Notes under the pieces: generated by a model
Database searches by the model: none
Told to the model about the DNA's origin: nothing
What the model saw: the letters and a program-made list of their open reading frames with translations, nothing else
Position numbers and translations under genes: made by a program
Shown: one piece after another, positions 31,877-45,537 of the stretch
How the letters are laid out: each line of letters begins with the position of its first letter
Numbering within the stretch: the stretch's first letter is position 1
NCBI GenBank assembly: GCA_030522415.1
Contig: CM060109.1
Location: 26,213,801 to 26,277,800, forward strand
DNA from: Channallabes apus
Taxonomy: Eukaryota; Chordata; Actinopteri; Siluriformes; Clariidae
Length of the DNA stretch: 64,000 nt
Reading direction: 5' to 3'

Positions 31877-31878
31877 AT

Positions 31879-32221
31879 ATGGGAGAAATTTTTATTTGAT
31901 TTCATTTGATTTTACTTACTTTTGGGGGGTTAGAAGATACCTTATCAGTATAAAATCGTGGATGTGTGTGCAAGCTGGGACATAGGCTTCTTTGTGTGCA
32001 TTACATATAGGAAACCCAAGCTTTACATTGGGGGGGGCTAAAGACGGCCCTTTAATGAAACCCAGATGTTGGAGAGAGGAGGGGCAGGCACTGCATATGT
32101 ACTGTAACGCACATCAAGAGAATTCAGTTGCTCCACGGACACAGCTCCGGCCTTGTTGTTTGATAATAAAGGTCGTAATCTTTTGTAAGCAAAGCCCGAC
32201 TCTGAGTATTTTTCCACAACA
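31879..32221 (+). repeat. 3' LTR of ERV-B
   Basis: 343 bases matching 12233-12580 with about six substitutions and a shorter G run; followed by the duplicated CCTCT. Confidence 0.9.
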
Positions 32222-32226
32222 CCTCT

Positions 32227-32749
32227 TTGCAAAGTCCACCACCATCTGTCCTTCTACATTCCTGTCCTGAAGACCAAACCTGCCCATCACATTTTCATCC
32301 CCTCTGTTCCCTTCCCCAACATGTCCATTGAAGTCTGCACCAATCACAACTCTCTCACCTCTGGGGATGCTCTGCATCACTTCATCTAACTCACTCCAGA
32401 ATTTCTCCTTCTCTTCTAACACACATCCTACCTGTGGAGCATAACCACTAACAACATTGAACATCACACCATCAATTTCCAGCTTCAGACTCATCACCCT
32501 ATCTGATACTCTCTTCACCTCTAGAACATTCCTAACAAACTCCTCTTTCAGGATAACTCCTACTCCATTTCTTTTCCTATCCACACCATGGTAAAACAAC
32601 TTGAACCCTGATCCTAAGCTTCTAGCTTTGCTACCTTTCCACCTGGTCTCCTGGACACACAGTATATCCACCTTCCTTCTCTGCATCATATCAACCAACT
32701 CTCTTCCCTTCCCTGTCATGGTCCCAACATTCAAGGTCCCTAATTTCAC
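32227..32749 (-). pseudogene. LINE endonuclease N-terminal part
   Basis: From the start at 32749 this reads KLGTLNVGTMTGKGRELVDM, then VQETRWKG with the catalytic glutamate and GADFNGHVG with the catalytic Asp/Asn pair, which is an APE-type endonuclease that nicks the target. At 32227 the sequence runs into the ERV-B duplication; its continuation is at 12227 on the other side of the provirus. The downstream residues read from the LTR are not part of the LINE. Confidence 0.9.
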
Positions 32750-33046
32750 TCCTAAACTCTTGCCTTTCCTCTTCTCTCTCTGCTTTCGAACAGGCCTTCC
32801 TCCTCTCCTTCTTCAACCAACAGTAGCCCAATTTCCACCGGCACCCTGTAGGTCAACAGCACCAGTGGCGGTCATTGTTAACCCAGCCCACGACCGATCC
32901 GGTATGGAAATTATATTTCTGATTCGCACCATTGATTTGGCAAATGTTTTACGTCAGATGCCCTTCCTGACACAACCCTCTGCATTTATCCAGACTTGGG
33001 ACTGGCCCAAGAAGACACTGGATTGCGCCCCCCCATGGTTGCATTT
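32750..33046 (-). mobile_element. LINE 5' untranslated region
   Basis: Minus-strand sequence from the TSD at 33047 to the endonuclease start. It reads like the 5' leader of fish RTE elements and bounds the element's 5' end. Confidence 0.7.
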
Positions 33047-33064
33047 CAGAAAATAAATGCTCAT
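33047..33064. repeat. Target-site duplication of the RTE LINE, right copy
   Basis: Exact copy of 9903-9920. Confidence 0.9.
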
Positions 33065-34045
33065 ATATGCACTTATTCGTATTTATATTGGTTTTAATAA
33101 AAGTGCGCTAGAACGCGTTCAACTTCATGACTAGCTCGTTCAGAATCAGGTATTTATTGTAGATTGTTGGACGCGATTTTCTTGTCATACATTTCCGTGC
33201 AGCGCAGCGCATTAAACCCTCCCCCTGAAGCCCAGCTTCACTGGAGCGCTATGGGGAAGCACAGACTAGCTTTTTTCACTGCAGAAAAGCTGGACGGTAA
33301 TTGGATAAATGCACCAAAATCGTCACTTCCAGGGATGCTCGGCTTATCTGGGGGTGAATGGAGCAGCGGGCGGGACAGGACGCTGGGCTGCTGCATGATG
33401 ATTGGAGGAGCTGTTTAAATGGCGGAACCCCTTTTTGATTGACAGCATGTCTTAAGAATACATCAGAGTTACAGACAGCACGTCGCTAGGCCATTTTTAA
33501 GGGGGCTTTAGCCGCCCTAACATTTGTACTCAGCGCCGCTACCCCTAAAAATTCTCCATAAACTTCACACAAATTGCTGGTCCCCCATCATCGTCCCCTT
33601 TAAATTTCATATTAAAAGTGTCGGCAGACTTCGGCTCCTCCTCGTCTTTCAGTGCAGTCTTCAATTCACCATCACAGGGGGAGGATTAAGTCAAGGTGTG
33701 TGTTTTCCGATAAATTGTTATATCTGCATCAGTGCAGTCCTTTCTCATAAATACAGTTTACAAAATGTCATGAGGGATTAATCAGTTAAATCTTCACTGT
33801 GTTCACCCTCATCACACCAGCTGTTTCCTCTAGTGAACATGAAGCCCTTAATACAGACTCTATGAACCTATAGTCTACATTATAAAACAATCATGCCGCT
33901 GCTGTTTTGATTGGAAAACCTAACTGTCTATATAAAACATTAGTGCACACTGTAAAAAATAAAACTGTGCTGTACTCAATTTTTTTGGTGAAACATTTTT
34001 ACACTTAAAAATATCAATATAAATCTAAAAATGTAAAAGATCATG
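33065..34045. other. Interior of the outer hAT element
   Basis: G+C-rich part at 33170-33420 followed by A+T-rich sequence. No transposase motif seen. A CACTGTAAAAAAT stretch at 33947 recalls ends of other fish DNA elements, but I could not pair it. Confidence 0.35.
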
Positions 34046-34047
34046 TA

Positions 34048-35627
34048 CAAACCGGATTCCAAAAAAGTTGGGACACTAAACAAATTGTGAATAAAAACTT
34101 AATGCAATGATGTGGAGATGGCAAATGTCAATATTTTATTCAGAATAGAACATAGATGACAGATCAAAAGTTTAATCCGAGAAAATGTATCATTTTAAAG
34201 GAAAAATATGATGAATCAAAATGTCATGGTGTCAACAAATCCCAAAAAAGTTGGGACAAGGCCATTTTCACCACTGTGTGGCATCTCCCCTTCTTCTTAC
34301 AACACTCAACAGACGTCTGGGGACCGAGGAGACCAGTTTCTCAAGTTTAGAAATAGGAATGCTCTCCCATTCTAGTTTAATACAGGCCTCTAACTGTTCA
34401 ATCGTCTTGGGCCTTCTTTGTCGCACCTTCCTCTTTATGATGCGCCAAATGTTCTCTATAGGGGAAAGATCTGGACTGCAGACTGGCCATTTCAGTACCC
34501 GGATCCTTCTCCTACGCAGCCATGATGTTGTGATTGATGCAGAATGTGGTCTGGCATTATCTTGTTGAAAAATGAAAGAGATGACGTCTGGATGGGAGCA
34601 TATGTTGTTCTAGAACCTGAATATATTTTTCTGCATTGATGGTGCCTTTCCAGACATGCAAGCTGCCCATGCCACACGCACTCATGCAACCCCATACCAT
34701 CAGAGATGCAGGCTTCTGAACTGAGAGTTGATAACAACTTGGGTTGTCCTTGTCCTCTTTGGTCCGGATGACATGGCGTCCCACATTTCCAACAAGAACT
34801 TCGAATCGTGACTCGTCTGACCACAGAACAGTCTTCCATTTTGCCACAATCCATTTTAAATGATCCCTGGCCCAATGAAAACGCCTGTGCTTGTGGATCT
34901 TGCTTAGAAATGGCTTCTTCTTTGCACTGTAGAGTTTCAGCTGGCAACGGCGGATGGCACGGTGGATTGTGTTCACTGACAATGGTTTCTGGAAGTATTC
35001 CTAAGCCCATTCTGTGATTTTCTTTACAGTAGCATTCCTGTTTGTGGTGCAGTGTCGTTTAAGGGCCCGGAGATCATGGGCATCCAGTATGGTTTTACGC
35101 CCTTGACCCTTACGCACAGAGATTGTTCCAGATTCTCTGAATCTTTGGATGATATTATGTACAGTTGATGATGATAACTGCAAAGTCTTTGCAATTTTTC
35201 TCTGGGTAACACCTTTCTGATATTGCTCCACTATCTTTCTGCGCAACATTGTGGGAATTGGTGATCCTCTACCCATCTTGGCTTCTGAGAGACACTGCCA
35301 CTCTGAGAAGCTCTTTTTATACCCAATCATGTTGCCAATTAACCTAATTACTGTTAATTGGTCTTCCAGCTCTTCGTTATGCTCAAATTTACTTTTTCCA
35401 GCCTCTTATTGCTACTTGTCCCAACTTTTTTGGGATTTGTTGACACCGTGAAATTTGTAATCAACATATTTTTCCTTTAAAATGATAAATTTTCTCGGAT
35501 TAAACTTTTGATCTGTCATCTATGTTCTTTTCTGAATAAAATATTGACATTTGCCATCTCCACATCATTGCATTCAGTTTTTATTCACAATTTGTTTAGT
35601 GTCCCAACTTTTTTGGAATCCGGTTTG
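34048..35627 (-). mobile_element. Tc1-like transposon with IR/DR ends (Tc1-B)
   Basis: TA at 34046-34047 and 35628-35629 flank inverted repeats of about 210 bases starting CAAACCGGATTCCAAAAAAG. The motif CCAAAAAAGTTGGGACA recurs at the inner end of each repeat (near 34241 and 35418), the IR/DR layout in which transposase binds twice per end. Confidence 0.93.
34270..35330 (-). pseudogene. Tc1-B transposase, one stop and one frameshift
   Basis: From 35330 the protein has a paired-type DNA-binding region (RKIVEQYQKGVTQRKIAKTL, then a second helix-turn-helix and a GRKT linker). It stops after KKITEWA near 35001 and continues in the same region from 34982 with the first catalytic block VLWSDESRFEVL and the WGCMSACGMG block. 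A shift near 34567 leads to a QQDNARPHSA-like second block and a SPDLSPIENIW third block in another frame (34492-34560 and onward). All three acidic residues of a DD34E enzyme are recognisable, but the gene is broken. Confidence 0.85.
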
Positions 35628-35629
35628 TA

Positions 35630-37375
35630 AAATATACTTCATGAATTGAGTACAAGTCAGTAAAAAAAATAAGTAGACCTGAATAACTTTTTTTTAGTAC
35701 AATAATGTACAAAATTGAGTAAATGCAATGAAAATCAGAAGTTAATGCAAGGTTACCCTAAGTGAAAATGAGTAAAATAATTGAGTAGATATGGTTGAAA
35801 TGGAAGGTAGAAGAAACTGAAAATTAGACTATTATTTAACAAATAAATGTGCTACTTTTACTTATTTTAAATTCATTTAATTCATACATACAATTAATGT
35901 TACACTATTTTATTTTTTAAATACTGTATATTTAGCTTTTAATCAAGTTTTTTTTTTCAATTTAGGTCAATGTATGTAATGACATATCTAATTATAAACA
36001 AAGACACAATACACACATTACCATTTTAATTAAACATTTATTTGCCAAATTTGACAAGGCATGACGTCTAAACTCAATCTGGTTTACTTTGCAAATGACA
36101 TGTAACAAGAAACAATGAGCTGAATTGATCTCATTAGTAAACAGTCTCACAAACAATACTTCTGCCACAAGTATTATACAGTTAATATGTGGAAAGTAGA
36201 CTTTTGCATTAGAATAGAATCACAGTCACATTTTACATCTGAAAGATTGCAGACCTTCACACTTCAGTTTCCTGCAAATTGTGAGATCCATACAAATGTG
36301 TGTACAGACATTCTCAGGTCTTAAAGAAGCAATGACAGTCTAAATGAAGACAGGACACTGAATATCATTGATCAACACAATTCCTTTTGATGATGCGACA
36401 CATGTGCAGAGCTTACACCGCCATCCCATAAGCTAGCACCTAAAAAAGGAATTATAGTATACAAGTAAGTACAAGTGTGACTGTTACTGTATGCATCATC
36501 ACACTGATCTATAAGTGGTGTTCAAGTCAAAGCAGGACTTGTGATGAAAATTCTCTGAAACAAAGACGTAAAACTGATTTGATTTTACAGAGCCCATTGC
36601 TGGTAAAATTCCGGTGAACATTTCAGTGGAATGCTTTTACAAAAAACGGACTGCTTTGATCACCAAAGGCGTTTTGCTCTTGCAGAACAATGCACAACCT
36701 CATATATAGAAACAGAAATATAGAGAGAAATAAAGGGAGCTTTTCCGCTAATAAGTGTGTTCTATTACTCTGCACAATCAAAAGTCCCGCTTTGACTTGA
36801 ATGTCCCTTGTATATGTCTGTGTCCCTTGTATAAAAATTATACCCAACTTTATTTACGCATTACTATCAACTATATCATTTTTTTTACTTTAGTTACTGG
36901 AAAATCTAGTATATTCTAGTAGATTCGATATATTCTGGATTCAAAATAGGTAAAGTGAAATATTTCAAGCCGTGTTTCAATTTCTATCTTGGATTCAATG
37001 GTTACACATTTAATACTTCTAAAACATTTAAAAAGTTGACATTTACCTCCTGTTTTATCTCCATTCAACTTCTCTTCTTTAGTGGTGTTGGTGCTGTGAA
37101 AGAGATATTGAAAATATATAACGTTTCACAAAAATAATTTAAAAATCAGTTTATTTTTATTTTACTTACATATCACAACATATATAACATATTTCACTTC
37201 AATATTTTAATTTTATATTATTTCTGCCGATTATAATTCCGAGAGAAATGTTGTACTTTTACTTAGAACATTTATTTTATCAACAGCCATTTTAATAATG
37301 TTCAAGTACATTAAACATTGAGTGAGCTGTATTTATTTTTTATATGTGACAGCGGAAAAATACTTCTCACACAAA
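35630..37375. other. No recognised gene
   Basis: A+T-rich interior of the outer hAT. Short frames without family motifs. Confidence 0.35.
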
Positions 37376-37377
37376 TA

Positions 37378-38988
<1,611 letters not shown>

Positions 38989-41211
38989 TATGTAGATCCA
39001 CATTGAAGCAGTACATCCACTGCTGCACGGGACAACTTGTGTATTCGGTTGCTACCGCAACTTACTGAATACTGATACTGCACTTTATGAATTCTTCCTC
39101 ATATTTCTGATGTTTCCTACTTTGGTCTGACGGGCTCTTGCTCTTTTGCTTGGTCGATGTACATGGTTCCGATGACTCAGACAAACAATTTCCTTAACAT
39201 TTTTAGATTTGCTAATAACAAATGTATCCATCTCGGCAGTTGCGGTTATCCCGTGCAGTTGTGCGCTGTGGCAATAACTAGTGAGTCAGTCGCTGCACAG
39301 TGATGTCATATCTATGAGTCGCAATTTTTTTTTTTAACACTCAATTTAAACACTCAAACTCAATCAGTAGTATCTTTACAAATCAGAAAATATTTATTTA
39401 TAGCATTTACTTGTAATCAGGCCTGGACTGACCATAGGGCATACCGGGCAATGCCTGGTGGGCCGACGCACATTTGTGGGCCGCGCGCAAGCCCCCCCGG
39501 TCACATGATCTGAACGCGCCCCCCGGGTATTTAATCCCTCTCGCGAACCCTTGAAATTATTCCCAGTTTGGGAACCACTGCTCTAAATCATGACTGCTGG
39601 ACTGGACTCGGAGCTGTTGCTCTCTGCAGTGTTACTGCTGCTGGACTCACAGCTGATGCATTTACGTTTCCTACCGCAGTGTGCTAAGTGTTTAATCATG
39701 TTAAAAATACTCACATACAGTAATGGATAAAACAGTGCCAGAGCCTGGTGTCTAAACAGTGCCAGAGCTCGGACACTTCACCTCATTTCTGCTGTTTAAA
39801 CCTGCTTTGTTCTGCGTTTCCTCCTTAAAGTGTCAGAGTGAACCGAGCAGACTCACGGTTCAGTGTATGAGGTGGACCCGGTACACACGCAGTAATTATT
39901 TGAACATGCTAGTTTTATATCCTTGCCACAGTGGCGGTTGGCTGAGCAAAATCACCGCATTCGGCGGGAGAAATTCAAATATTGCGGCACAACCACGGCC
40001 GGTTACACCGAGAAACACGGACATGCACGAGCACGCGGCTTGGTGTTAAATCTCTCCTTTTACACCAGATTTTAAGTGTCTGTATTAACGCCGCTTTAGC
40101 TGAGCAGTTTGGTGGTTGAAACAAACAAGTAAAATGACAATGAACACCAGGACTGACCTGTTGCTAGCTATCGCTAGCTATGGAGCTCGGCTGTGACAGG
40201 ATTCAGAAGAGTAACTTACACACTATAAAGTTGTGTATACAGGCAGACAGAGTCATTATTTCAGTAACTTGTGTTAGCTGTTTACTCACCAGAATTTATA
40301 TGGAATGTTCCAGGTGCTTCATGTCCATTCTCACATCCTCACAGCCTTCTGGTCTCTGATGTTACACCAGATTTCCCATGAGCACTTGCACAGGGCAACT
40401 TACTCAATTATTTAAGTTTTTCTTGTTAAATATAAAGAATATTGAGTTGGAATGAGTGATGATTGTAGTTCTTGAAACTAATCAGTATAATTACTCAATT
40501 ACCAAATATTTTGATTGAAATGTATCAAAAATATTAAGTGCCTGTTAAAAATATAATTCAGTTAGTCAAATACAAATTTTTATTTGTGAAATAAACTTAA
40601 ATTATAGTGTAAATTTAAGACAAACATAACAGTAGTTTTTTTAGGCATTTATTTTGATTTGTCTAACTCAAACAATCATGTATGTGAATTTTAGAGATTT
40701 TATTAAGGTAACATAACCTGTTTATTACTGTGAAATTTACAAGGCCACAGAATCATTTTTAGAGTGCATATGGCATTAACTACCATAGAGTTATGAACAT
40801 AAATGTTTAAAAATAGTGACAGACAGCATTCAGTGCTCTCGTTTAACTGTATAGCAGTGTGATTTACAGAGATAGAAAAATCCTTTTTTTTGTAATAAAT
40901 ATTGTATTAAATAATGTCCCAAATCGTAAAATACATTTATTAACCTTAGAGTAGGGTTTTTGTCACTTTGATTTAGAAAACGTTACTTTTTTAATGAATA
41001 GAAACAAACAAGCAAAAAAGAATGATATTAAAAAGATGCTTTTTAAAAATTACATTAAAACAATGTTTGTCTATATTAATGAATTTGAATAAATAGTCTA
41101 GTAGCTATGAAATTTTAAGGGGTTGAATAGAGAACCTACTGTTATTTATGTAGCTAAAACACTAATTTAAACTAGATAACATGATCAAAGTTTTAATATT
41201 TATATTTAACT

Positions 41212-41315
41212 GTAGATGGAAGGTTTTTCAAGTCACATGAAAAAAAAGATGTTCTTTTCATACCTGCTGTGCATTTGGAGACTCCCCGTGTGAGTTGAAA
41301 AACCTTCCAGCTACA
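41212..41315. repeat. Short hairpin element (MITE-like)
   Basis: TGTAGATGGAAGGTTTTTCAA (41211-41231, first base included) is inverted at 41295-41315 with one mismatch, around 63 bases of other sequence. No clear target duplication. Confidence 0.55.
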
Positions 41316-41390
41316 GTTCTGTGTTCAGTTCTACTGTTCAGTTCTACAGTTCAGTTCTCTGTTCATTTCTACAGTTCAGTTCTCTGAAAG
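41313..41390. repeat. Minisatellite of TTCAGTTCT units
   Basis: Repeats of CTACAGTTCAGTTCT-type units about 12-25 bases long. Confidence 0.75.
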
Positions 41391-42323
41391 CGCAGCCTCT
41401 CAGACACATTAACACTGTGTCCCCAACATTGATTGAAGTCATTGCTTCAGAAACTATTTTTCACATTTTTTATGTTTGCCAGTTTCCAACAAAAAGCAGC
41501 AGTATTGTCAAAGAATGAACAGATAAATGTTTGTGAATGTACCTGAAAATCCTAGAAACGCTCCTGGCTACAGAGATTCGAGTTCAGTCCCATGCGGATT
41601 TGCAGGTGATTTTTTACGATGAAAAATTTAATTATAATATATTTTATGATGAAGGCCTAATATGAGCTTCCCCTGTTTCAAACGCTAGCAGCCGCCACTG
41701 TCAAGCTGATATCACTTAAAAGAAAGGACTCAAATTCCAGGTCAGAATCACACTTAACTGAGACACATCTGTTTTACAGATCACATCTTACATAACCTGT
41801 AAATACAGTAAATGTATTTTCTGCAATTTCTATATTAAATCCTCACTGTGATCACTTAACTTCTCACTTACAGTAAATAGGTTATAAGATTACAAATGTT
41901 CAGGTAAAGTTTAAGTGAGGAATGTGGGTCACATAAAGAATCCCCACTGGAGAAAACCTGTTACTGCAAATAACTTAAAGTTCATTGCTATTAAATACAT
42001 TTGGAACAAAACATCGGCTGCTTGTGTGGTCATTTTATCTCTAAATTATCTGTACTCACCTCCAGAGATATAGTGTTTCTAATGAGCAGTATAAATCCTG
42101 ATAGTGCCAATAAAATAAAGATAAGTGACAATCTGGATATGTGTCTGTCCATGACTGGGTGCCACAATCCCGATATACAGAGTTAATACAGGTAATCTCT
42201 CTAAGGAACTCTGTCAGAGAAAATGACATGAAACACACACAAACATTTTAGGCATAATTTAATTAGGTATTTAGCAAGGAAATGCAGTAACTAATATTGA
42301 CTTTTTTCAGGATTAGTTCCTAA

Positions 42324-42352
42324 ATAATAATAATAATAATAATAATAACAAC
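42324..42352. repeat. (AAT)n microsatellite
   Basis: About eight AAT units with ACA ends. Confidence 0.9.
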
Positions 42353-42596
42353 AATACATTAATTAGGAAGGTTATAAATAGTACAAGCTATTGGGAGATG
42401 TACCTGGAAAAAGATCCAAGCTGTCAGTAACAACCCAGGGACTACCAAGACAGGTTTATCATGAATCAAAAACTACTGGAACACCAGTGTTTTCATTCAA
42501 GCAAGTTTTATATCCTGAAGCCTCTGCTCCATAAACTACACCTTCAAGTTTGACAAAAGCTTGCGCCATCACCATAGTTAATTTATGTTGTTGTGA

Positions 42597-42684
42597 TGTA
42601 GCATCTTGGTCCTGGAGGAACTTTGTTTCATTTCACTGTGTACTGAACTGTACATGTTTGAAATGACAAAAGCCTACTTGACTA
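42597..42684 (-). repeat. Dispersed interspersed repeat, copy 2 (inverted)
   Basis: Inverted match to 1877-1975 (CCTGGAGGAACTTTGTTTC; AAAGCCTACTTGACT). Confidence 0.6.
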
Positions 42685-42904
42685 CTGTTCTTGACTTTAC
42701 CTCGCCACTCCTTCCACTAGCTTTCTGTAGCTGCCCGCATCATAATCAAAAGAATGATGATTGCCTACAAAGCCAAAAAAAGCACCCACTTATCTAAATC
42801 AACTTTCTCTAGATTTCCATACAGTGTGCAACTGACAAATTTAAGTGATGATTAAAGACCTACTATACTGTATCAGGCAGCTCTTGCATACCATGAAACA
42901 TGAT

Positions 42905-43090
42905 CATTACATTTACACATTTGGCAAACGCCCTTATCCAGAGCAACTTGCATTTTTATCTCATTATACATTTGAGGGTTAAGGGCCTTGCTCAAGGGCC
43001 CAACAGGGACAACTTGGTGGTTGTGGGATTTGAACCTAGGACCTTCCGAACCTTCCAATGCCTTAACCACTGAGCTACCTCTGACCCCCC
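42905..43090 (-). mobile_element. tRNA-derived SINE, copy 1
   Basis: Read on the minus strand: GGTAGCTCAGTGGTTAAGG (A box) and GGTTCAAATCCCAC (B box) spaced as in a tRNA, then a body and an A+T-rich tail ending GTAAATGTAAT. RNA polymerase III boxes and tail mark a SINE of a type common in otophysan fishes. Confidence 0.85.
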
Positions 43091-43473
43091 GTGATCATGA
43101 GGCGGTCCCTGGCATAAAATAGACTTGAAGGACTGGTCTTACCTACATACTTTGCTCAGAAACAGGTGTGCTTATGTGCTTTGTCTTTTATTCAAAAGAC
43201 ATGTGTGCAAAAGGTATGTGCAAAAGGTGGAGCAAGTGCTTTAGTTAGAATTGTGTGTATTGTGTGGAAATCCATGTCTGAAAAGCTTTATTCTGGAGTT
43301 GTTTTCTAAATATTTTCTGTGGCTGGTTGAATCCAGGAAAGCAGAAGCCATGAATACAAGAGAATAAATACTAACGCATTTTGATTAAACTAGGTTACAG
43401 GTTTATACAAGGCTTTAATACACTTAATAGCTATTCACCAGGCTGTAGCCAAGATTTGTAATTTGATCACAAT
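42917..43473. repeat. Tandem duplication, unit 1
   Basis: About 557 bases, almost identical to 43487-44057. It includes most of the SINE and ~380 bases of other sequence. Confidence 0.9.
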
Positions 43474-43486
43474 TTGGCACACGCAA

Positions 43487-44057
43487 ACATTTGGCAAACG
43501 CCCTTATCCAGAGCAACTTGCATTTTTATCTCATTATACATTTGAGGGTTAAGGGCCTTGCTCAAGGGCCCAACAGGGACAACTTGGTGGTTGTGGGATT
43601 TGAACCTAGGACCTTCCGAACCTTCCAATGCCTTAACCACTGAGCTACCTCTGACCCCCCGTGATCATGAGGCGGTCCCTGGCATAAAATAGACTTGAAG
43701 GACTGGTCTTACCTACATACTTTGCTCAGAAACACGTGTGCTTATGTGCTTTGTCTTTTATTCAAAAGACATGTGTGCAAAAGGTATGTGCAAAAGGTAT
43801 GTGCAAAAGGTGGAGCAAGTGCTTTAGTTAGAATTGTGTGTATTGTGTGGAAATCCATGTCTGAAAAGCTTTATTCTGGAGTTGTTTTCTAAATATTTTC
43901 TGTGGCTGGTTGAATCCAGGAAAGCAGAAGCCATGAATACAAGAGAATAAATACTAACGCATTTTGATTAAACTAGGTTACAGGTTTATACAAGGCTTTA
44001 ATACACTTAATAGCTATTCACCAGGCTGTAGCCAAGATTTGTAATTTGATCACAATT
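43487..44057. repeat. Tandem duplication, unit 2 (with second SINE copy)
   Basis: Matches unit 1; has one extra 13-base copy of GTATGTGCAAAAG (three versus two). The SINE copy (minus strand, to about 43660) lacks the tail end of copy 1, showing that the duplication, not retroposition, made it. Confidence 0.9.
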
Positions 44058-44860
44058 ATGTTACAGAAGCTGCTCGTCCTAACTAAGTGTGTGACAAGAA
44101 GGGTGCTGGAATGTGCTGACCAGCCTGTGGAAAGGGATCCTAAGTTCATATTATATATTTAAAAAAATTATACACACTTATAAATGCTCAAACATCAGAA
44201 TCACACTAAACTGAGATCATATTTTTTGGAACATACTTCATATTTAACAAACTTGTGCATAACATAAAATCTGAATAGAGATTACAGCTGAAATTCTGTC
44301 TGAGATCTAAAAAACAATGCATGTAATTTCTGTTTTTGATGCTCTCACTCAACTCTGTATATTATCCCATACTTTATAAGAATACAAATGCTGAGGATAA
44401 TTAGAGAAATTACTTATGTGATGAATTGAGAGACCTCCTTTAGGGCAAAAACCTTAAAGGTTTTGCTCTTGAATTCATTTGCAACAAGCACATCAACTGA
44501 CTGTATTTGGCTCTAAATGAGCTGAACTCACCTCCAGAGATGTCATGTGCTATTGATCAGTATAAATCCTCAATTGGCCTCGTACATTTCAATGAATGTG
44601 GAGCTGGAGAAAGTCTGAGTTGAGTCATGGCAACTGGACTTTCTTGTTAGATAAAAACATTTAGTCTAAGGGAAGTTGGTAAGTTTCTCATATTTAAATC
44701 CTCCTAAGTCAAAGGATCGTCCTCTGTCTGACAAAGTTCATTAAATGAGCAATGTAGAGTTGGAGAAAGTGTTTTCTGTGCTTGATACCCACCCTACTGT
44801 ACTGTTTAGAAGAGGTGGAGTCATTCTCAAAACAACTGTTCAAAGGTCATAGAGGAAGGT
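44058..44860. other. No recognised gene
   Basis: Distantly resembles 41740-42110 (shared CAGAATCACACT, ACTCACCTCCAGAGAT and CAGTATAAATCCT), suggesting an old local duplication. On the minus strand CTGGAG|GTGAGT is a consensus splice donor in both copies. No exon can be proved. Confidence 0.3.
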
Positions 44861-45502
44861 ACAGCGGGAGCCACGTCAAACAGCCGCTTGGAGCATGATA
44901 GATCCATGACAGGTCAATGCCGATCCGTACACGGAATGTGATCCCCCGCGATTACGCAGTTAACGATGCCCCGCCCCATAAACGCCCCCATGTGCTTTCT
45001 AAAAAGATGGTTGCAATGCTGTATAATCCCGATTAATTTAATCCCGATTAAATAAATCCAGTATAAAATGATTAATAAAACAGATTTGTTAAATCAATCA
45101 ATACACAACCCATGATGATTATACTATTTATTATTAAATAATGAATTAATAAAACTAGTTAGTGAAATATTTAATATTTAAGACATCCTGAAATAATCCT
45201 TAAAGACACGTTAACGTCTGTAATTTATCTATACCGATCATTGTAGGTACGGAATACAAATGCGGGCTATGTACAGTATTTTACATTACGGTGTATTTTA
45301 CCTAGTTCCATTTAATATACTGATAGATAATATTTTGCTGCAAAGTAAAGCTCAAAATGTAACTTCTGCTTGGATTTGTTTTTGTTATATTTTTGATGAT
45401 GTTTTCGCTGATGTTTTTTTTTTTTCACTGATAGTCAACAATTGGCATAACAAAGGCAATTTTTGGCGCATGCAATCTGGAACATATATCTGCCCAAGGG
45501 CG
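44861..45502. repeat. Unclassified repeat X, copy A
   Basis: Shares with 52925-53650 the start ACAG(C/T)GGGAGCCACGTC, GTGATCCCCCGCGAT, CCCCGCCCCATAAACGCCCC and a 3' part with GTAAAGCTCAAAATGTAAC. Probably a non-autonomous DNA element. Confidence 0.7.
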
Positions 45503-45537
45503 TAGATTTGCTCTGAACGTAGGTGGGGACCTATATA

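Larger units (their letters stand above)
12233..32221 (+). mobile_element. ERV-B: endogenous retrovirus inserted in the LINE, itself split twice
   Basis: Matching LTRs (12233-12580 and 31879-32221) and a 5-bp duplication CCTCT delimit a provirus inside LINE endonuclease sequence. It contains a serine-tRNA-like primer site, a 1.6-kb leader, decayed gag, decayed protease/RT/RNase H/integrase and no recognisable env. A hAT element sits in gag and a 10.4-kb palindrome in integrase; removing both leaves about 8.2 kb. The LTRs differ at about six bases plus a G-run length difference, roughly 2%. Confidence 0.9.
38991..41687. other. Mosaic of small repeats, no gene
   Basis: 39418-39530 resembles fish repeat ends (GGCCTGGACTGACCATAGGG). 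39566-39584 (CCCAGTTTGGGAACCACTG) is a typical hAT terminal sequence. 39733-39770 duplicates AACAGTGCCAGAGC. The rest is A+T-rich. Confidence 0.35.

Noticed and set aside
32601..33056. 151-residue plus-strand frame
   Set aside because: Antisense of the LINE 5' region and endonuclease.
35630..37375. Possible host exon between Tc1-B and Tc1-C
   Set aside because: No frame above 75 codons, no domain and no convincing splice pair.
42873..43070. 65-residue minus-strand frame
   Set aside because: Translation of the tRNA-derived SINE.
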